A DNA stretch of 6,427 nt from a candidate division WWE3 bacterium RIFOXYD1_FULL_39_9 (GCA_001773295.1 MEWG01000036.1:1-6427), one strand, 5' to 3'; positions 1-5,875 are shown, numbered from the stretch's first letter. Made by a program: numbers and translations. Notes: generated from the letters alone by a model not told the origin.

Positions 1-583
1 TGGCGGAAGCGTTATCAAAAATTTGAGCGTACTTGTACAATGCGTAAAAATTAAAGGGATTAAAATTCCAGCCGACAAAACCTGTTAGAGCGGCCGGGGT
101 TGCAGTTAAAGTGTAACTTGATGCATATGCTGAACGTACTTCTGATGGCACATCATTCCACTCTCTGTGTGTTCCTGCAGTACCCATATGGTCATATCGA
201 TATGGTTGATAAGTATTAAATTCATTTTGCATGTAAGTTTCTAATTGAGTCTGGGTCACTCCAGAAAGATATGGGTGCGCTATAGCGAGTGTATAAATGG
301 TATCGGCCGGATTATGGAATAAATCATCGAACTGCTGAACGGTTATAAAATTCGGGGACGTCCCTACGCGATTATTTCTATATCTAAAGTCAGGTCCGTA
401 GGGATAGGAAGTCCTAAGGTGACCTGCAGAAATCATTTTTTGTATTTCTGTATCTAATCGTTGTTCAACTGTGGTGACAGTTGGAAGATTTGCTGCGTTT
501 ACCACACCTGCACCAAAGTAAGTGCCAACTCCAATTAGTACAGAAAGTATTAATAATTTACTAAAATTTATGGTCTTAAACAT
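1..583 (-). CDS. Secreted protein of unknown function, C-terminus cut by the window edge
   Basis: I do not recognise this family. The visible part is 194 codons. It opens with an export signal: basic start MFKTINFSK, a hydrophobic stretch at about residues 10-26, and a likely signal peptidase I site after V-N-A at 28-30. The mature part begins with a short helix-like stretch (34-53). It then has an aromatic, Asn/Tyr-rich region with the segment NPADTIYTLAIAHPYLSG (91-108), which reads like one helical hairpin of an all-alpha repeat fold; that is inference. The ATG at 583 lies inside the last codons of the upstream PQQ-like gene (16-nt overlap). There is no Shine-Dalgarno, so translation probably depends on coupling to that gene. 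The shared unit and shared export suggest the two products work together outside the membrane. It is too short for the standard ORF size to be judged because the 3' end is missing. Reading frame and signal peptide are secure; function is open. Confidence 0.85.
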   Translation of the reverse strand, partial: MFKTINFSKLLILSVLIGVGTYFGAGVVNAANLPTVTTVEQRLDTEIQKMISAGHLRTSYPYGPDFRYRNNRVGTSPNFITVQQFDDLFHNPADTIYTLAIAHPYLSGVTQTQLETYMQNEFNTYQPYRYDHMGTAGTHREWNDVPSEVRSAYASSYTLTATPAALTGFVGWNFNPFNFYALYKYAQIFDNASA

Positions 584-2013
584 ATAACTGCATTCGATCT
601 ATTTATATACACATATCCGCGTAAAGGTACTGGTGGATTTTGATTTCCGTGTGTACCGGTATTATTCGGGTAAGGGTTAGAAGCAAAGGATAAACCATTT
701 CCGTATCTGTAGGTAGACCAATTTACCCAGTAAGAGCCTACGTAACCATACAATGTAGAATCGGACCAAGTTCTATAACTCGTGCTTGTCAATGAAGTGT
801 AACCACCCTGATCTGTCCCATCACCGCCGGCACCATGCCATATTATATTTCCAATGATGCTAAACGCCTTTGGTTCGTCCTCCGAATCAGCTCCACTTGA
901 CCAAGAAGGTTCCGGAGTAAAAGTTGCGGCACCAATTACCCAGCCCATGAAATTTCCTTGAGGAAAATAAACAGCCGCGCTGTGTCTCCAAGCAGACAGT
1001 GCCCACACAGTTCCATCTCCGCTAATCGCCGGCGGGTATCTATTACCGCTTGCGTTTCCCCACCATAAATGAGGTGCGGTTTCCTCTTCAGCTAATGTAG
1101 CCGGGTTTAAAACCAACAGGCTTTTCATTTCCGGATGAAGTGCATACCAATCCATGAAACCTTGAGTAGATAGATTTTCTGGAGTTTCCGGGTAAACAGC
1201 GTTATCTGAACGTTGATGTTCGTCAACGTAGTTTTCCGGGTAATTTAAGGATTTTGCAAAAAGCACTCTATTTGCGGATGTGTGAACTACCGGCCAAAAC
1301 GAAAAAAACCCCGAACCTTGAAATTGTACTGATTCGGCAATACGGGACCCGGTCAAAGCATTCAGCGCATATGCTTTAGAATTCATCGCTCCAATATATA
1401 AAACAGAATTATCCGCACTAATTGCAGGAGAGTAATCTACCGGCGCTCCAATGTAATACGACCACGCCAAAGTCCCGTCACTTGTATTAAATGCATAGAC
1501 ATATCCATCTCTATTGCCTGCATAAACTAAATTATTTGCAACAAGAGGGCTCGTCAAAAATCCTCCTCCGGCAGAATCTGTTTGCCAAATTAACTGACCA
1601 GTCAAAGCATTAACAGCGTGAATTGTTTTATCTAACACCGGAATGTAAATTACATTGTTAGTCTTGTCTACTGTAGGAGAGTGTCCTACAGGCATGGAGG
1701 TGGGGTAGGTCCAAACAAAATCATTGCTGGTATTATCCAAGATTCCATGTCTCAGTGCATAAACCCCGCCCGCTGTTGCCACATAGATCATACTGTCCGT
1801 AGTACCTCGATCGACAGTTATCAGCTGTACTTTGGTTGGAATATAATCCGCAAATGTATGCATACCGCAACCCTGGTTGAACGAGGTCGGTGTAACATCT
1901 TCACTTGAGTACGATGTTCTTTGATTATCGTGGCCAGCCATAGGCCAATCGGCATATACAAATTGAGAAGAAAGGGCTAATAGTAATAAAAATGCAGTAA
2001 CTCTACGTTTCAT
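568..2013 (-). CDS. Secreted PQQ-like beta-propeller repeat protein
   Basis: The product is 481 aa. A signal peptide (MKRR, hydrophobic 7-19, likely cleavage after V-Y-A at 19-21) is followed at once by DWPMAGHDNQRTSY (22-35), the entry motif of the PQQ-like/quinoprotein propeller superfamily. Blades are visible at about 75-118, 120-160, 161-201 and 203-245. Each has the pattern 'xVYxxxxDGxxYAxNxxTGxxxW', with the turns TGQLIW (138), DGTLAW (179) and TGSRIA (221) about 41 residues apart. The region 250-481 is more divergent, and GYVYINRSNAVICLRP looks like the closing strand. Cys50 and Cys477, near the two ends, might form a clasp (inference). Nothing shows that it binds PQQ or is an enzyme; such propellers often only bind partners. 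The ATG at 2013 is 7 nt after a perfect TATAAT with no Shine-Dalgarno. It is first in a unit with the secreted protein that overlaps its stop by 16 nt. BamB is a more remote relative; a BamB assignment is not supported. Confidence 0.9.
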   Translation of the reverse strand: MKRRVTAFLLLLALSSQFVYADWPMAGHDNQRTSYSSEDVTPTSFNQGCGMHTFADYIPTKVQLITVDRGTTDSMIYVATAGGVYALRHGILDNTSNDFVWTYPTSMPVGHSPTVDKTNNVIYIPVLDKTIHAVNALTGQLIWQTDSAGGGFLTSPLVANNLVYAGNRDGYVYAFNTSDGTLAWSYYIGAPVDYSPAISADNSVLYIGAMNSKAYALNALTGSRIAESVQFQGSGFFSFWPVVHTSANRVLFAKSLNYPENYVDEHQRSDNAVYPETPENLSTQGFMDWYALHPEMKSLLVLNPATLAEEETAPHLWWGNASGNRYPPAISGDGTVWALSAWRHSAAVYFPQGNFMGWVIGAATFTPEPSWSSGADSEDEPKAFSIIGNIIWHGAGGDGTDQGGYTSLTSTSYRTWSDSTLYGYVGSYWVNWSTYRYGNGLSFASNPYPNNTGTHGNQNPPVPLRGYVYINRSNAVICLRP

Positions 2014-2026
2014 TTAGATAATTATA
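2014..2026 (-). promoter_or_regulatory. Promoter of the PQQ-like gene, predicted leaderless
   Basis: On the minus strand a perfect TATAAT (2026-2021) is followed by 7 nt and then the ATG at 2013. With a normal spacing of 6-7 nt, transcription would start at 2014 or 2013, leaving no 5' leader. No convincing -35 sits 16-18 nt upstream. The 2027-2172 stretch on to the tRNA is AT-rich and holds no gene that I can see. Confidence 0.65.
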
Positions 2027-2094
2027 CTTTAATTAGTGTATAGATTTCTATCAATAATTTAAAACTTAGCATCTATATGTAACCTATATTAATG

Positions 2095-2110
2095 CATTAT
2101 ATACATAATG
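2095..2110. repeat. Short perfect inverted repeat
   Basis: CATTAT (2095-2100) and ATAATG (2105-2110) flank a 4-nt loop ATAC, giving a 6-bp AT-rich stem. It lies between the 3' end of tRNA-Glu and the PQQ-gene promoter. It might be a weak transcript end for the tRNA or an operator, but there is no clear T-run, so its role is unknown. Confidence 0.3.
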
Positions 2111-2172
2111 TAGCAAGAGGTGAACAACTAATAATAATTGGAGTTAACTTTTGTCCGAACGATACACGATTA

Positions 2173-2248
2173 TGGTGACCCCAGCGGGGTTCGAACCCGC
2201 GATCTCTGCCTTGAGAAGGCAGCGTCCTAACCGCTAGACGATGGGGCC
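2173..2248 (-). tRNA. tRNA-Glu (anticodon CUC)
   Basis: A full cloverleaf folds on the minus strand. The acceptor GGCCCCA pairs with TGGGGTC (one G-U pair), the D stem is GTCT/GGAC, the anticodon stem is CTGCC/GGCAG with loop TTCTCAA, and the T arm is GCGGG-TTCGAAC-CCCGC. The discriminator is A and the CCA end is encoded (2175-2173). Counting from the 5-bp anticodon stem, U33 is the second T of the loop. The anticodon is therefore CTC (plus-strand 2213-2215), which reads GAG, not the TTC a quick look at the loop might suggest. A TAAAAT box lies 17 nt upstream of the 5' end. The gene is alone rather than in a tRNA cluster. Confidence 0.95.
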
Positions 2249-2265
2249 ACGGTGACGAACAACTC

Positions 2266-2271
2266 ATTTTA
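2266..2271 (-). promoter_or_regulatory. Candidate -10 box of tRNA-Glu
   Basis: TAAAAT on the minus strand (5/6 match to TATAAT) would place the transcript start near 2259, about 10 nt before the mature tRNA 5' end. No good -35 is visible. It lies just past the hairpin that ends the 116-aa gene, which fits an independent promoter for the tRNA. Confidence 0.4.
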
Positions 2272-2285
2272 GCAAATTTAAAAGT

Positions 2286-2321
2286 TTGGGGTGTGAAAAA
2301 AGAATTTTTAACACACCCCAA
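2286..2321 (-). terminator. Strong hairpin after the 116-aa gene, probable terminator
   Basis: TTGGGGTGTG (2286-2295) and CACACCCCAA (2312-2321) form a perfect 10-bp stem. Inside the loop, AAAAA (2297-2301) and TTTTT (2305-2309) can add a second 5-bp stem. It starts 15 nt after the TGA of the 116-aa gene. Read on the minus strand, the stem is followed by ACTTTTAAATTT, a poor but T-rich tail, so termination is plausible but not textbook. It separates that gene from tRNA-Glu. Confidence 0.6.
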
Positions 2322-2336
2322 CGCTCCTTGGAACAA

Positions 2337-2687
2337 TCACTCAAGAAGTCCAAAATCAACGAGCACGATGTTATGGACAGATAGCTTCTGCAATACATCC
2401 ACGTACTCTCCGCCAGCTAGAAAGAGAGGATAATCTTCCGAAGCGTCCGGCAACGGAAAAAGTCCGTCGGGAATCGCGCCCGATAAAGCTTCCGCCAAGT
2501 TTGTTTCCATCATTACATGACAGAAACCTTCTGCAATTTTGTAAGGCATAATCAGGTCACGTCCGTAAGCTCTGTCTAAATCTATCGCTACGGGCACTTC
2601 GATGACGGCAATGTCACATACGTCAATTTTTATGTACATTGCGGCCTTCCAATAAAGCTCACATCTGGCTACTCTTATTCCGTACAT
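2337..2687 (-). CDS. Unrecognised 116-aa protein
   Basis: I do not recognise the family and assign no function. The ORF is well supported as a gene: AAGGAGG lies 4 nt before the ATG at 2687, and a near-consensus promoter (TTGACC-17-TAGAAT) lies 37 nt before the start codon. A strong hairpin begins 15 nt after the TGA. The protein has no signal peptide or membrane helix and is probably cytoplasmic and acidic. Its first part (18-36, MYIKIDVCDIAVIEVPVAI) reads as alternating beta strands. IDLDRAYGRDLIMPYKIAEGF (35-55) then shifts to helix, and VHNIVLVDFGLLE (104-116) looks like a closing strand. Cysteines at 9, 24 and 56 form no metal motif. It is flanked by a tRNA on one side and a divergent membrane protein on the other, so context gives no hint. 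It is the only gene here with a full Shine-Dalgarno and a normal leader. Confidence 0.8.
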   Translation of the reverse strand: MYGIRVARCELYWKAAMYIKIDVCDIAVIEVPVAIDLDRAYGRDLIMPYKIAEGFCHVMMETNLAEALSGAIPDGLFPLPDASEDYPLFLAGGEYVDVLQKLSVHNIVLVDFGLLE

Positions 2688-2730
2688 ACCGCCTCCTTGT
2701 CTCTATTTGTTTAATAAAAAGGGTTGCCAA

Positions 2731-2759
2731 ATTCTATACTTTTGAATCGGTAAGGTCAA
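2731..2759 (-). promoter_or_regulatory. Sigma70-type promoter of the 116-aa gene
   Basis: On the minus strand TTGACC (2759-2754, 5/6) and TAGAAT (2736-2731, 5/6) are separated by exactly 17 nt. The predicted start near 2724 gives a 37-nt leader that contains AAGGAGG just before the ATG. This is the best -35/-10 pair in the window. It overlaps a weaker plus-strand pair at 2742-2770, so the two directions could interfere. Confidence 0.7.
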
Positions 2760-2770
2760 TTAGCTATAGG
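2742..2770 (+). promoter_or_regulatory. Weaker candidate plus-strand promoter, facing the 116-aa gene promoter
   Basis: TTGAAT (2742-2747, 4/6) and TATAGG (2765-2770, 4/6) are 17 nt apart and point toward the membrane-protein gene. A start near 2777 would lie 5 nt before the TTG at 2782, so this promoter would support the longer form of that gene. It is less convincing than the TATAAT box at 2830. Confidence 0.3.
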
Positions 2771-2781
2771 TTTGTTATCGA

Positions 2782-3270
2782 TTGCAAAAATTGTGGGCTG
2801 CAAACTTTGTACGCACAAAACACATCAAGTATAATAAGCTCATAAATACTGCTGCCAATTCCAAAATATATGGCTTAATTTTTTTTATAATATTGGGGGG
2901 TTTCTCGTTTAGTTACTACAAGTTTCAAAAATACGAACCCACCGTGCTTCATCAAGTTCAAGATGTAAAAGGTGTTGAATCAACCAGATCTCCGGATGTC
3001 CCGTATCCGCAAAATATTGAAAAGATCGGTCTTAGTAGAACTCTCCATGGCGAACAAACGACCTATCAAGTAAGCATGACTAAGGAAGAAGTAAGAGATT
3101 TTTATTACAGCACGTTTCAAAACAAAAGATGGGAAGTAGAATCCGAGGGTCGTTATGATGATTTTATAATTTCAAAATATAAAAGTTTGGATAAGCTAAT
3201 AACCGTGATTGCTTTTGATTTATCTGACTCTGATAAAACACTTGTCAGTATTGAGATTTCTCCTCGTTAA
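2782..3270 (+). CDS. Membrane-anchored extracytoplasmic protein of unknown function; start uncertain
   Basis: The longest form starts with TTG at 2782 and gives 162 aa. One hydrophobic segment (about 29-46, IYGLIFFIILGGFSFSYY) should anchor it in the membrane with the rest outside. The outer part has the layout 'PYPQNIEKIG...TTYQVSMTKEEVRDFYYSTFQNKRWEVES' (74-121). It resembles small domains in many bacterial lipoproteins that read 'YPxA...Y.....V..FY...L...GW'; this is a pattern recalled, not a search result. The TTG has no Shine-Dalgarno, and the next in-frame TTG lies inside the membrane helix. A better promoter (TTGTAC-17-TATAAT, 2807-2835) would start transcription at 2842, where the in-frame codon is ATA. 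Starting there gives 142 aa, with eight residues before the helix, a usual N-terminus for such anchors. The stop lies 9 nt from the stop of the convergent VanW gene. The frame is secure; the start is not. Confidence 0.78.
   Translation: MQKLWAANFVRTKHIKYNKLINTAANSKIYGLIFFIILGGFSFSYYKFQKYEPTVLHQVQDVKGVESTRSPDVPYPQNIEKIGLSRTLHGEQTTYQVSMTKEEVRDFYYSTFQNKRWEVESEGRYDDFIISKYKSLDKLITVIAFDLSDSDKTLVSIEISPR
2807..2835 (+). promoter_or_regulatory. Promoter pointing at an in-frame ATA codon
   Basis: TTGTAC (2807-2812) and a perfect TATAAT (2830-2835) are 17 nt apart. Six nt later, at the expected transcript start, lies ATA (2842-2844), in frame with the membrane-protein gene. The geometry equals that of the leaderless ATG starts elsewhere in this window. 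Confidence 0.55.
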
Positions 3271-3279
3271 CTTTTTAGA

Positions 3280-5061
3280 TTATTCCTTAGTTCCGACAAG
3301 GTAAACCGCTCTCCATGGCTGGTATCTGCTACTAAAGGTTTCGTTGTGCAAAATCTCACCATTTTTTCTAACAGTACGCGTAAATGACGCATGCGCTCCC
3401 CAAGCTGCAAAATCTACCTGCTTAGTTGTACCTTTTGGTAACGAAGGATCGTCCACATACTGTGCCTCCGGCGGAGGTGCTTGATTAGTAATTACCGGTT
3501 CAGTTATTTCCACCTGGCGCCCGTCAGGTGTTCCGTATATTTTAAACTTTAAGGTCGCTGAAGCCGGATCTGCCTCCGACTGTACTAATACATAATTTGG
3601 TGTGTCGTTTCTAAATTGGAAATCAAGTGAGGGCTGATAAATTGAGGCGTCAAAACCGGGCTTGCTGTCAATCTCATAATAATAAACTCTGTAAGCATGG
3701 GGGTACCTCATCTCGATAGGTAGGCCGGCATTTAACACTGCTCTAAAAAGTGTTGTTGAAGTTTGGCAAACACCGCCTCCTTCACCAAGCACAGTTAGGC
3801 CGTTTTGAATAATGTAAGCTGTGTCATAGCCGGTTTTTGCACTAATTTCACCTATTGAGTTGTTCATGGAATATATCCCTCCCGGAGGAACTAATACCCC
3901 ATTTGTGCGTTCTGCGGCCAATGTCAAATTTTTAACACGAGCTTTTGCCGAACCTGTAAATCTAGACTGCCCCTCACCAAGTAATGCACGTATTCCGTAC
4001 TTATTTATGTCAGTCGGTCCGCTGATATCTTTCATAGATAAGTCGATTTCCTTTTTGCCGCTAAAGAAGGCCTCTTTAAAGACTTCGGTAAAAGCCCTGT
4101 CGTCCAGCTCCGCACCTCCGGTTAATATTTCAAACTCAACAACTTTATCGCCATCTAATTTAGCGACTTTACCTCTGGGCATTTCATTTACCTCTTGAGC
4201 AAGTGTTTCTAGGAATGCCTCAAATTTCGGTTCATTTAACGTCAAAGTGAGTTCGTTTCCCTTTTTCTTAAGAGCTAATAGATTAAGAAGCTGAGGGCTG
4301 TCCAAAACCCACTTTTTTGTGCCTCTTTTAATTGTTATTTCATTGAAAACAATTTTTTCGGCCTGAGGTAAAACTTTCATCAAATCACTTTCAAGTAGAT
4401 CTGGCTTTACAACTTTTACAGGTAAATCTTTTGGAGCAAAATCTAATCGATCGTACGAATAAACTACCGCTAAAAATAACGCATCGTCTGCAACACGTAT
4501 TCCGGTCTTCGAAGAATTTACAACTAATTTTTCTCCATCAATTTCATAACCGGAGTCTCCGCCGTCTTTGTTAACTTCAGATCTGATCGTACCCATTTTG
4601 TCAGAGAGCAATTCTTCTTCATAATCATAAAAAGCAGCGATAAATAATTCTTTAAAAATTCCTGCAAACTTATCTTTGGTGTCTACTAAAATGTTTCCTG
4701 TTCGTCCAATTTCGTATGCTCTGGTAACTGCCGCATCCCATTCATATCTCAAACCAATTTCATCATCTGTGATTGTAAATTTTGTGTCGTTGTAATTGAA
4801 AGTAATGTCTTTTGATAACTCGGCTTCCCGTGATTCTAATGCTTTCTTTGCTTGATCATATGTTTTCCCTCCAACACGCACGCTGCCAATTTTTACTCCC
4901 GGAATTATTCTCTTGGCATAAATAATGTGATAGATACCGGCGAGCGACACCAATATATAGATGCCTACTACCAGTACTTTGAATTGCGCGATTGAAATAG
5001 GATTAAACTCTTTTAATGACTTTTTAAGTTTGTGCAGTTTTTGCTTCGTCTGTTTGAACAT
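3280..5061 (-). CDS. VanW/YoaR-type cell wall protein with PG-binding-4-like repeats
   Basis: The product is 593 aa from the ATG at 5061. A basic N-terminus (1-28) and one membrane helix (about 28-47) are followed by IPGVKIGSVRVGGKTYDQAKKAL (53-75). This is the standard entry of the putative peptidoglycan-binding domain PF12229 (PG_binding_4); a second, more divergent copy probably spans about 220-345. The VanW domain (PF04294) covers about 360-495, with VPPGGIYSMN (391), GEGGGVCQTSTTLFRAVLNAG (427-447), PHAYRVYYYE and PGFDASIYQPSLDFQFRNDTP. Cys432 and His455 are the conserved Cys and His of that domain. The tail (550-593) is a short beta-rich extension usual for these proteins. It should sit on the outer face of the membrane at the wall. 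The biochemical role of VanW is not established, and glycopeptide resistance should not be assumed. AGGA 8 nt before the ATG supports this start; a TTG at 5121 would add 20 residues but lacks a Shine-Dalgarno. It overlaps the NYN gene by 38 nt. Confidence 0.92.
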   Translation of the reverse strand: MFKQTKQKLHKLKKSLKEFNPISIAQFKVLVVGIYILVSLAGIYHIIYAKRIIPGVKIGSVRVGGKTYDQAKKALESREAELSKDITFNYNDTKFTITDDEIGLRYEWDAAVTRAYEIGRTGNILVDTKDKFAGIFKELFIAAFYDYEEELLSDKMGTIRSEVNKDGGDSGYEIDGEKLVVNSSKTGIRVADDALFLAVVYSYDRLDFAPKDLPVKVVKPDLLESDLMKVLPQAEKIVFNEITIKRGTKKWVLDSPQLLNLLALKKKGNELTLTLNEPKFEAFLETLAQEVNEMPRGKVAKLDGDKVVEFEILTGGAELDDRAFTEVFKEAFFSGKKEIDLSMKDISGPTDINKYGIRALLGEGQSRFTGSAKARVKNLTLAAERTNGVLVPPGGIYSMNNSIGEISAKTGYDTAYIIQNGLTVLGEGGGVCQTSTTLFRAVLNAGLPIEMRYPHAYRVYYYEIDSKPGFDASIYQPSLDFQFRNDTPNYVLVQSEADPASATLKFKIYGTPDGRQVEITEPVITNQAPPPEAQYVDDPSLPKGTTKQVDFAAWGAHASFTRTVRKNGEILHNETFSSRYQPWRAVYLVGTKE

Positions 5062-5617
5062 CTTGAGTATCCTGCGGACCAGGTCTTTGTGAGCGCGGGA
5101 CGGATCTTCTTGGTCTGCCAATCAAAAACTTATCAGGCTCTTTATCCATATCCACTACGTAATCGGCTGTCTCGAATAATTTGCTGGAACCGGTTTTGCC
5201 AAAAGCAATAACTTCGGTCTTAACACCCTGGCTTCGAGCAAACTCCAACAGATCAGTATAGTCTCCGTCACCGGAAACAAGAACTACAACGTCGATTTTT
5301 GGAATCAATCTTACAACGTCCATACATAGCCCGACATCCCAGTCACCTTTTTTGGCACCGCCTAAAAATATCTGCAACTCTTTCTCACGTACTTCAAAAC
5401 CTATCTTTGTTAACGCGCCAAAAAACTCTTTCTCAGCTCCCACGTCGGCTTTAATGACATATGCGAAGGCTCTTACCAACCTTCTGTCGCCCACACCTGC
5501 CTGTAAAACTTTTCCGAAATCTACCTTGGCTGCGTACAAGTTCTTCGCGGAATAATACATATTCTGGACATCTACGAAAACACCTACTCTTTGTTCTTTA
5601 TGTTGTGTTGGATTCAT
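5024..5617 (-). CDS. NYN-domain (LabA/DUF88-type, PIN-like) putative ribonuclease
   Basis: The product is 197 aa. The NYN/PIN-like domain fills about 10-158 and shows its acidic metal-binding set in order: VGVFVDVQNMYY (D16, N19), KKGDWDVGLCMDVV (D92, D94, D100) and VLVSGDGDYTDLL (D117, D119). GVKTEVIAFGKTGSSKLFETADYVVDM (131-157) is the usual last strand-helix-strand. These residues fit a metal-dependent nuclease acting on RNA in the cytoplasm. Activity and substrate cannot be read from the sequence, and many family members are uncharacterised. The tail (165-197) is Pro/Gln/Asp/Arg-rich and probably disordered; its last 12 codons overlap the start of the VanW gene. The ATG at 5617 is 6 nt after a TAAAAT box with no Shine-Dalgarno, so the mRNA is probably leaderless. 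It leads a two-gene unit and is divergent from the 59-aa Cys-rich gene. Confidence 0.92.
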   Translation of the reverse strand: MNPTQHKEQRVGVFVDVQNMYYSAKNLYAAKVDFGKVLQAGVGDRRLVRAFAYVIKADVGAEKEFFGALTKIGFEVREKELQIFLGGAKKGDWDVGLCMDVVRLIPKIDVVVLVSGDGDYTDLLEFARSQGVKTEVIAFGKTGSSKLFETADYVVDMDKEPDKFLIGRPRRSVPRSQRPGPQDTQDVQTDEAKTAQT

Positions 5618-5623
5618 ACGTCT

Positions 5624-5629
5624 ATTTTA
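5624..5629 (-). promoter_or_regulatory. -10 box of the NYN-VanW unit, predicted leaderless
   Basis: TAAAAT on the minus strand (5/6 to consensus) is followed by AGACGT and then the ATG at 5617. A start 7 nt after the box would be the A of the ATG. There is no purine-rich ribosome site. The -35 region (around 5647-5652) overlaps the -10 box of the divergent 59-aa gene. Confidence 0.55.
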
Positions 5630-5650
5630 GCCTAAATATTGATTTTGGTG

Positions 5651-5656
5651 TATATT
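5651..5656 (+). promoter_or_regulatory. -10 box of the 59-aa Cys-rich gene, predicted leaderless
   Basis: TATATT (5/6) is followed by 7 nt and the ATG at 5664, so the transcript would start at or one base before the ATG. There is no Shine-Dalgarno. The box lies where the -35 of the opposite NYN promoter would be, so the two promoters probably cannot be occupied at once. Confidence 0.5.
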
Positions 5657-5663
5657 CTTCGTT

Positions 5664-5843
5664 ATGGTTTCAAAAGTAATAGAAAAATTGAAAAAATTAC
5701 TTACGGCGGCTAATAAGGAAAAGGCCGGCTCTACAACAAAAAGCGAAAACTCCGCGACTGAAGAAAAAGAAGAAGAGACGGAAGAATGCGGAGACGATTG
5801 TTGCTGCAACGGCAATTGCGCCTGCAATCACGAACAAGAGTAA
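5664..5843 (+). CDS. 59-aa protein with a C-terminal cysteine cluster
   Basis: This short gene codes for 59 residues in three parts. The first is an amphipathic basic helix (1-20, MVSKVIEKLKKLLTAANKEK), the second a Ser/Thr/Glu-rich linker (21-41, ending EEKEEETEE), and the third a cysteine cluster (42-56, CGDDCCCNGNCACNH). The cluster holds Cys42, 46, 47, 48, 52 and 54 plus His56, spaced C-x3-CCC-x3-C-x-C-x-H. So many free cysteines beside a His suggest metal binding in a reducing cytoplasm, as in metallothionein-like proteins; this is inference, and I know no family with this exact spacing. There is no signal peptide. Support for a real gene: ATG 7 nt after a TATATT box, a coherent domain layout and an in-frame TAA. 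The opposite-strand frame (5627-5827) starts at TTG, lacks an RBS and has low-complexity composition, as expected of an antisense shadow. Confidence 0.75.
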   Translation: MVSKVIEKLKKLLTAANKEKAGSTTKSENSATEEKEEETEECGDDCCCNGNCACNHEQE

Positions 5844-5875
5844 TTATCCAGTCAGAGCAAAAACACTTCGATAAG

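Noticed and set aside
1681..1908. Plus-strand 75-aa frame inside the PQQ-like gene
   Set aside because: Antisense to well-conserved propeller blades; no RBS or domain.
2097..2336. Minus-strand 79-aa frame across the tRNA-Glu region
   Set aside because: Its middle (SQGRDRGFEPRWGH) is the translation of tRNA-Glu, and it also spans the terminator hairpin. There is no RBS.
2639..2845. Plus-strand 68-aa frame
   Set aside because: It overlaps the start, Shine-Dalgarno and promoter of the 116-aa gene antisense and runs into the other gene's promoter, with no initiation signal of its own.
3241..3300. Possible shared terminator between the convergent membrane-protein and VanW genes
   Set aside because: CTTGTC (3241) and GACAAG (3295) can pair, but they are 48 nt apart, within the coding regions, and no compact stem with a T-run exists.
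3860..4198. Plus-strand 112-aa frame inside the VanW gene
   Set aside because: Antisense to the VanW domain region, Pro/Ser-rich shadow composition.
5062..5121. Twenty-residue N-terminal extension of the VanW protein from TTG 5121
   Set aside because: It lies wholly within NYN coding sequence and lacks a Shine-Dalgarno, whereas the ATG at 5061 has AGGA at a good distance. The extension adds no domain.
5352..5679. Two plus-strand frames opposite the NYN gene
   Set aside because: Both are antisense to the conserved NYN domain; the second also crosses the divergent promoter region.
5627..5827. Minus-strand 66-aa Ser/Gln-rich frame
   Set aside because: Exactly antisense to the 59-aa Cys-rich gene, starts at TTG, has no RBS, and shows low-complexity composition expected from the reverse of Lys/Glu codons.
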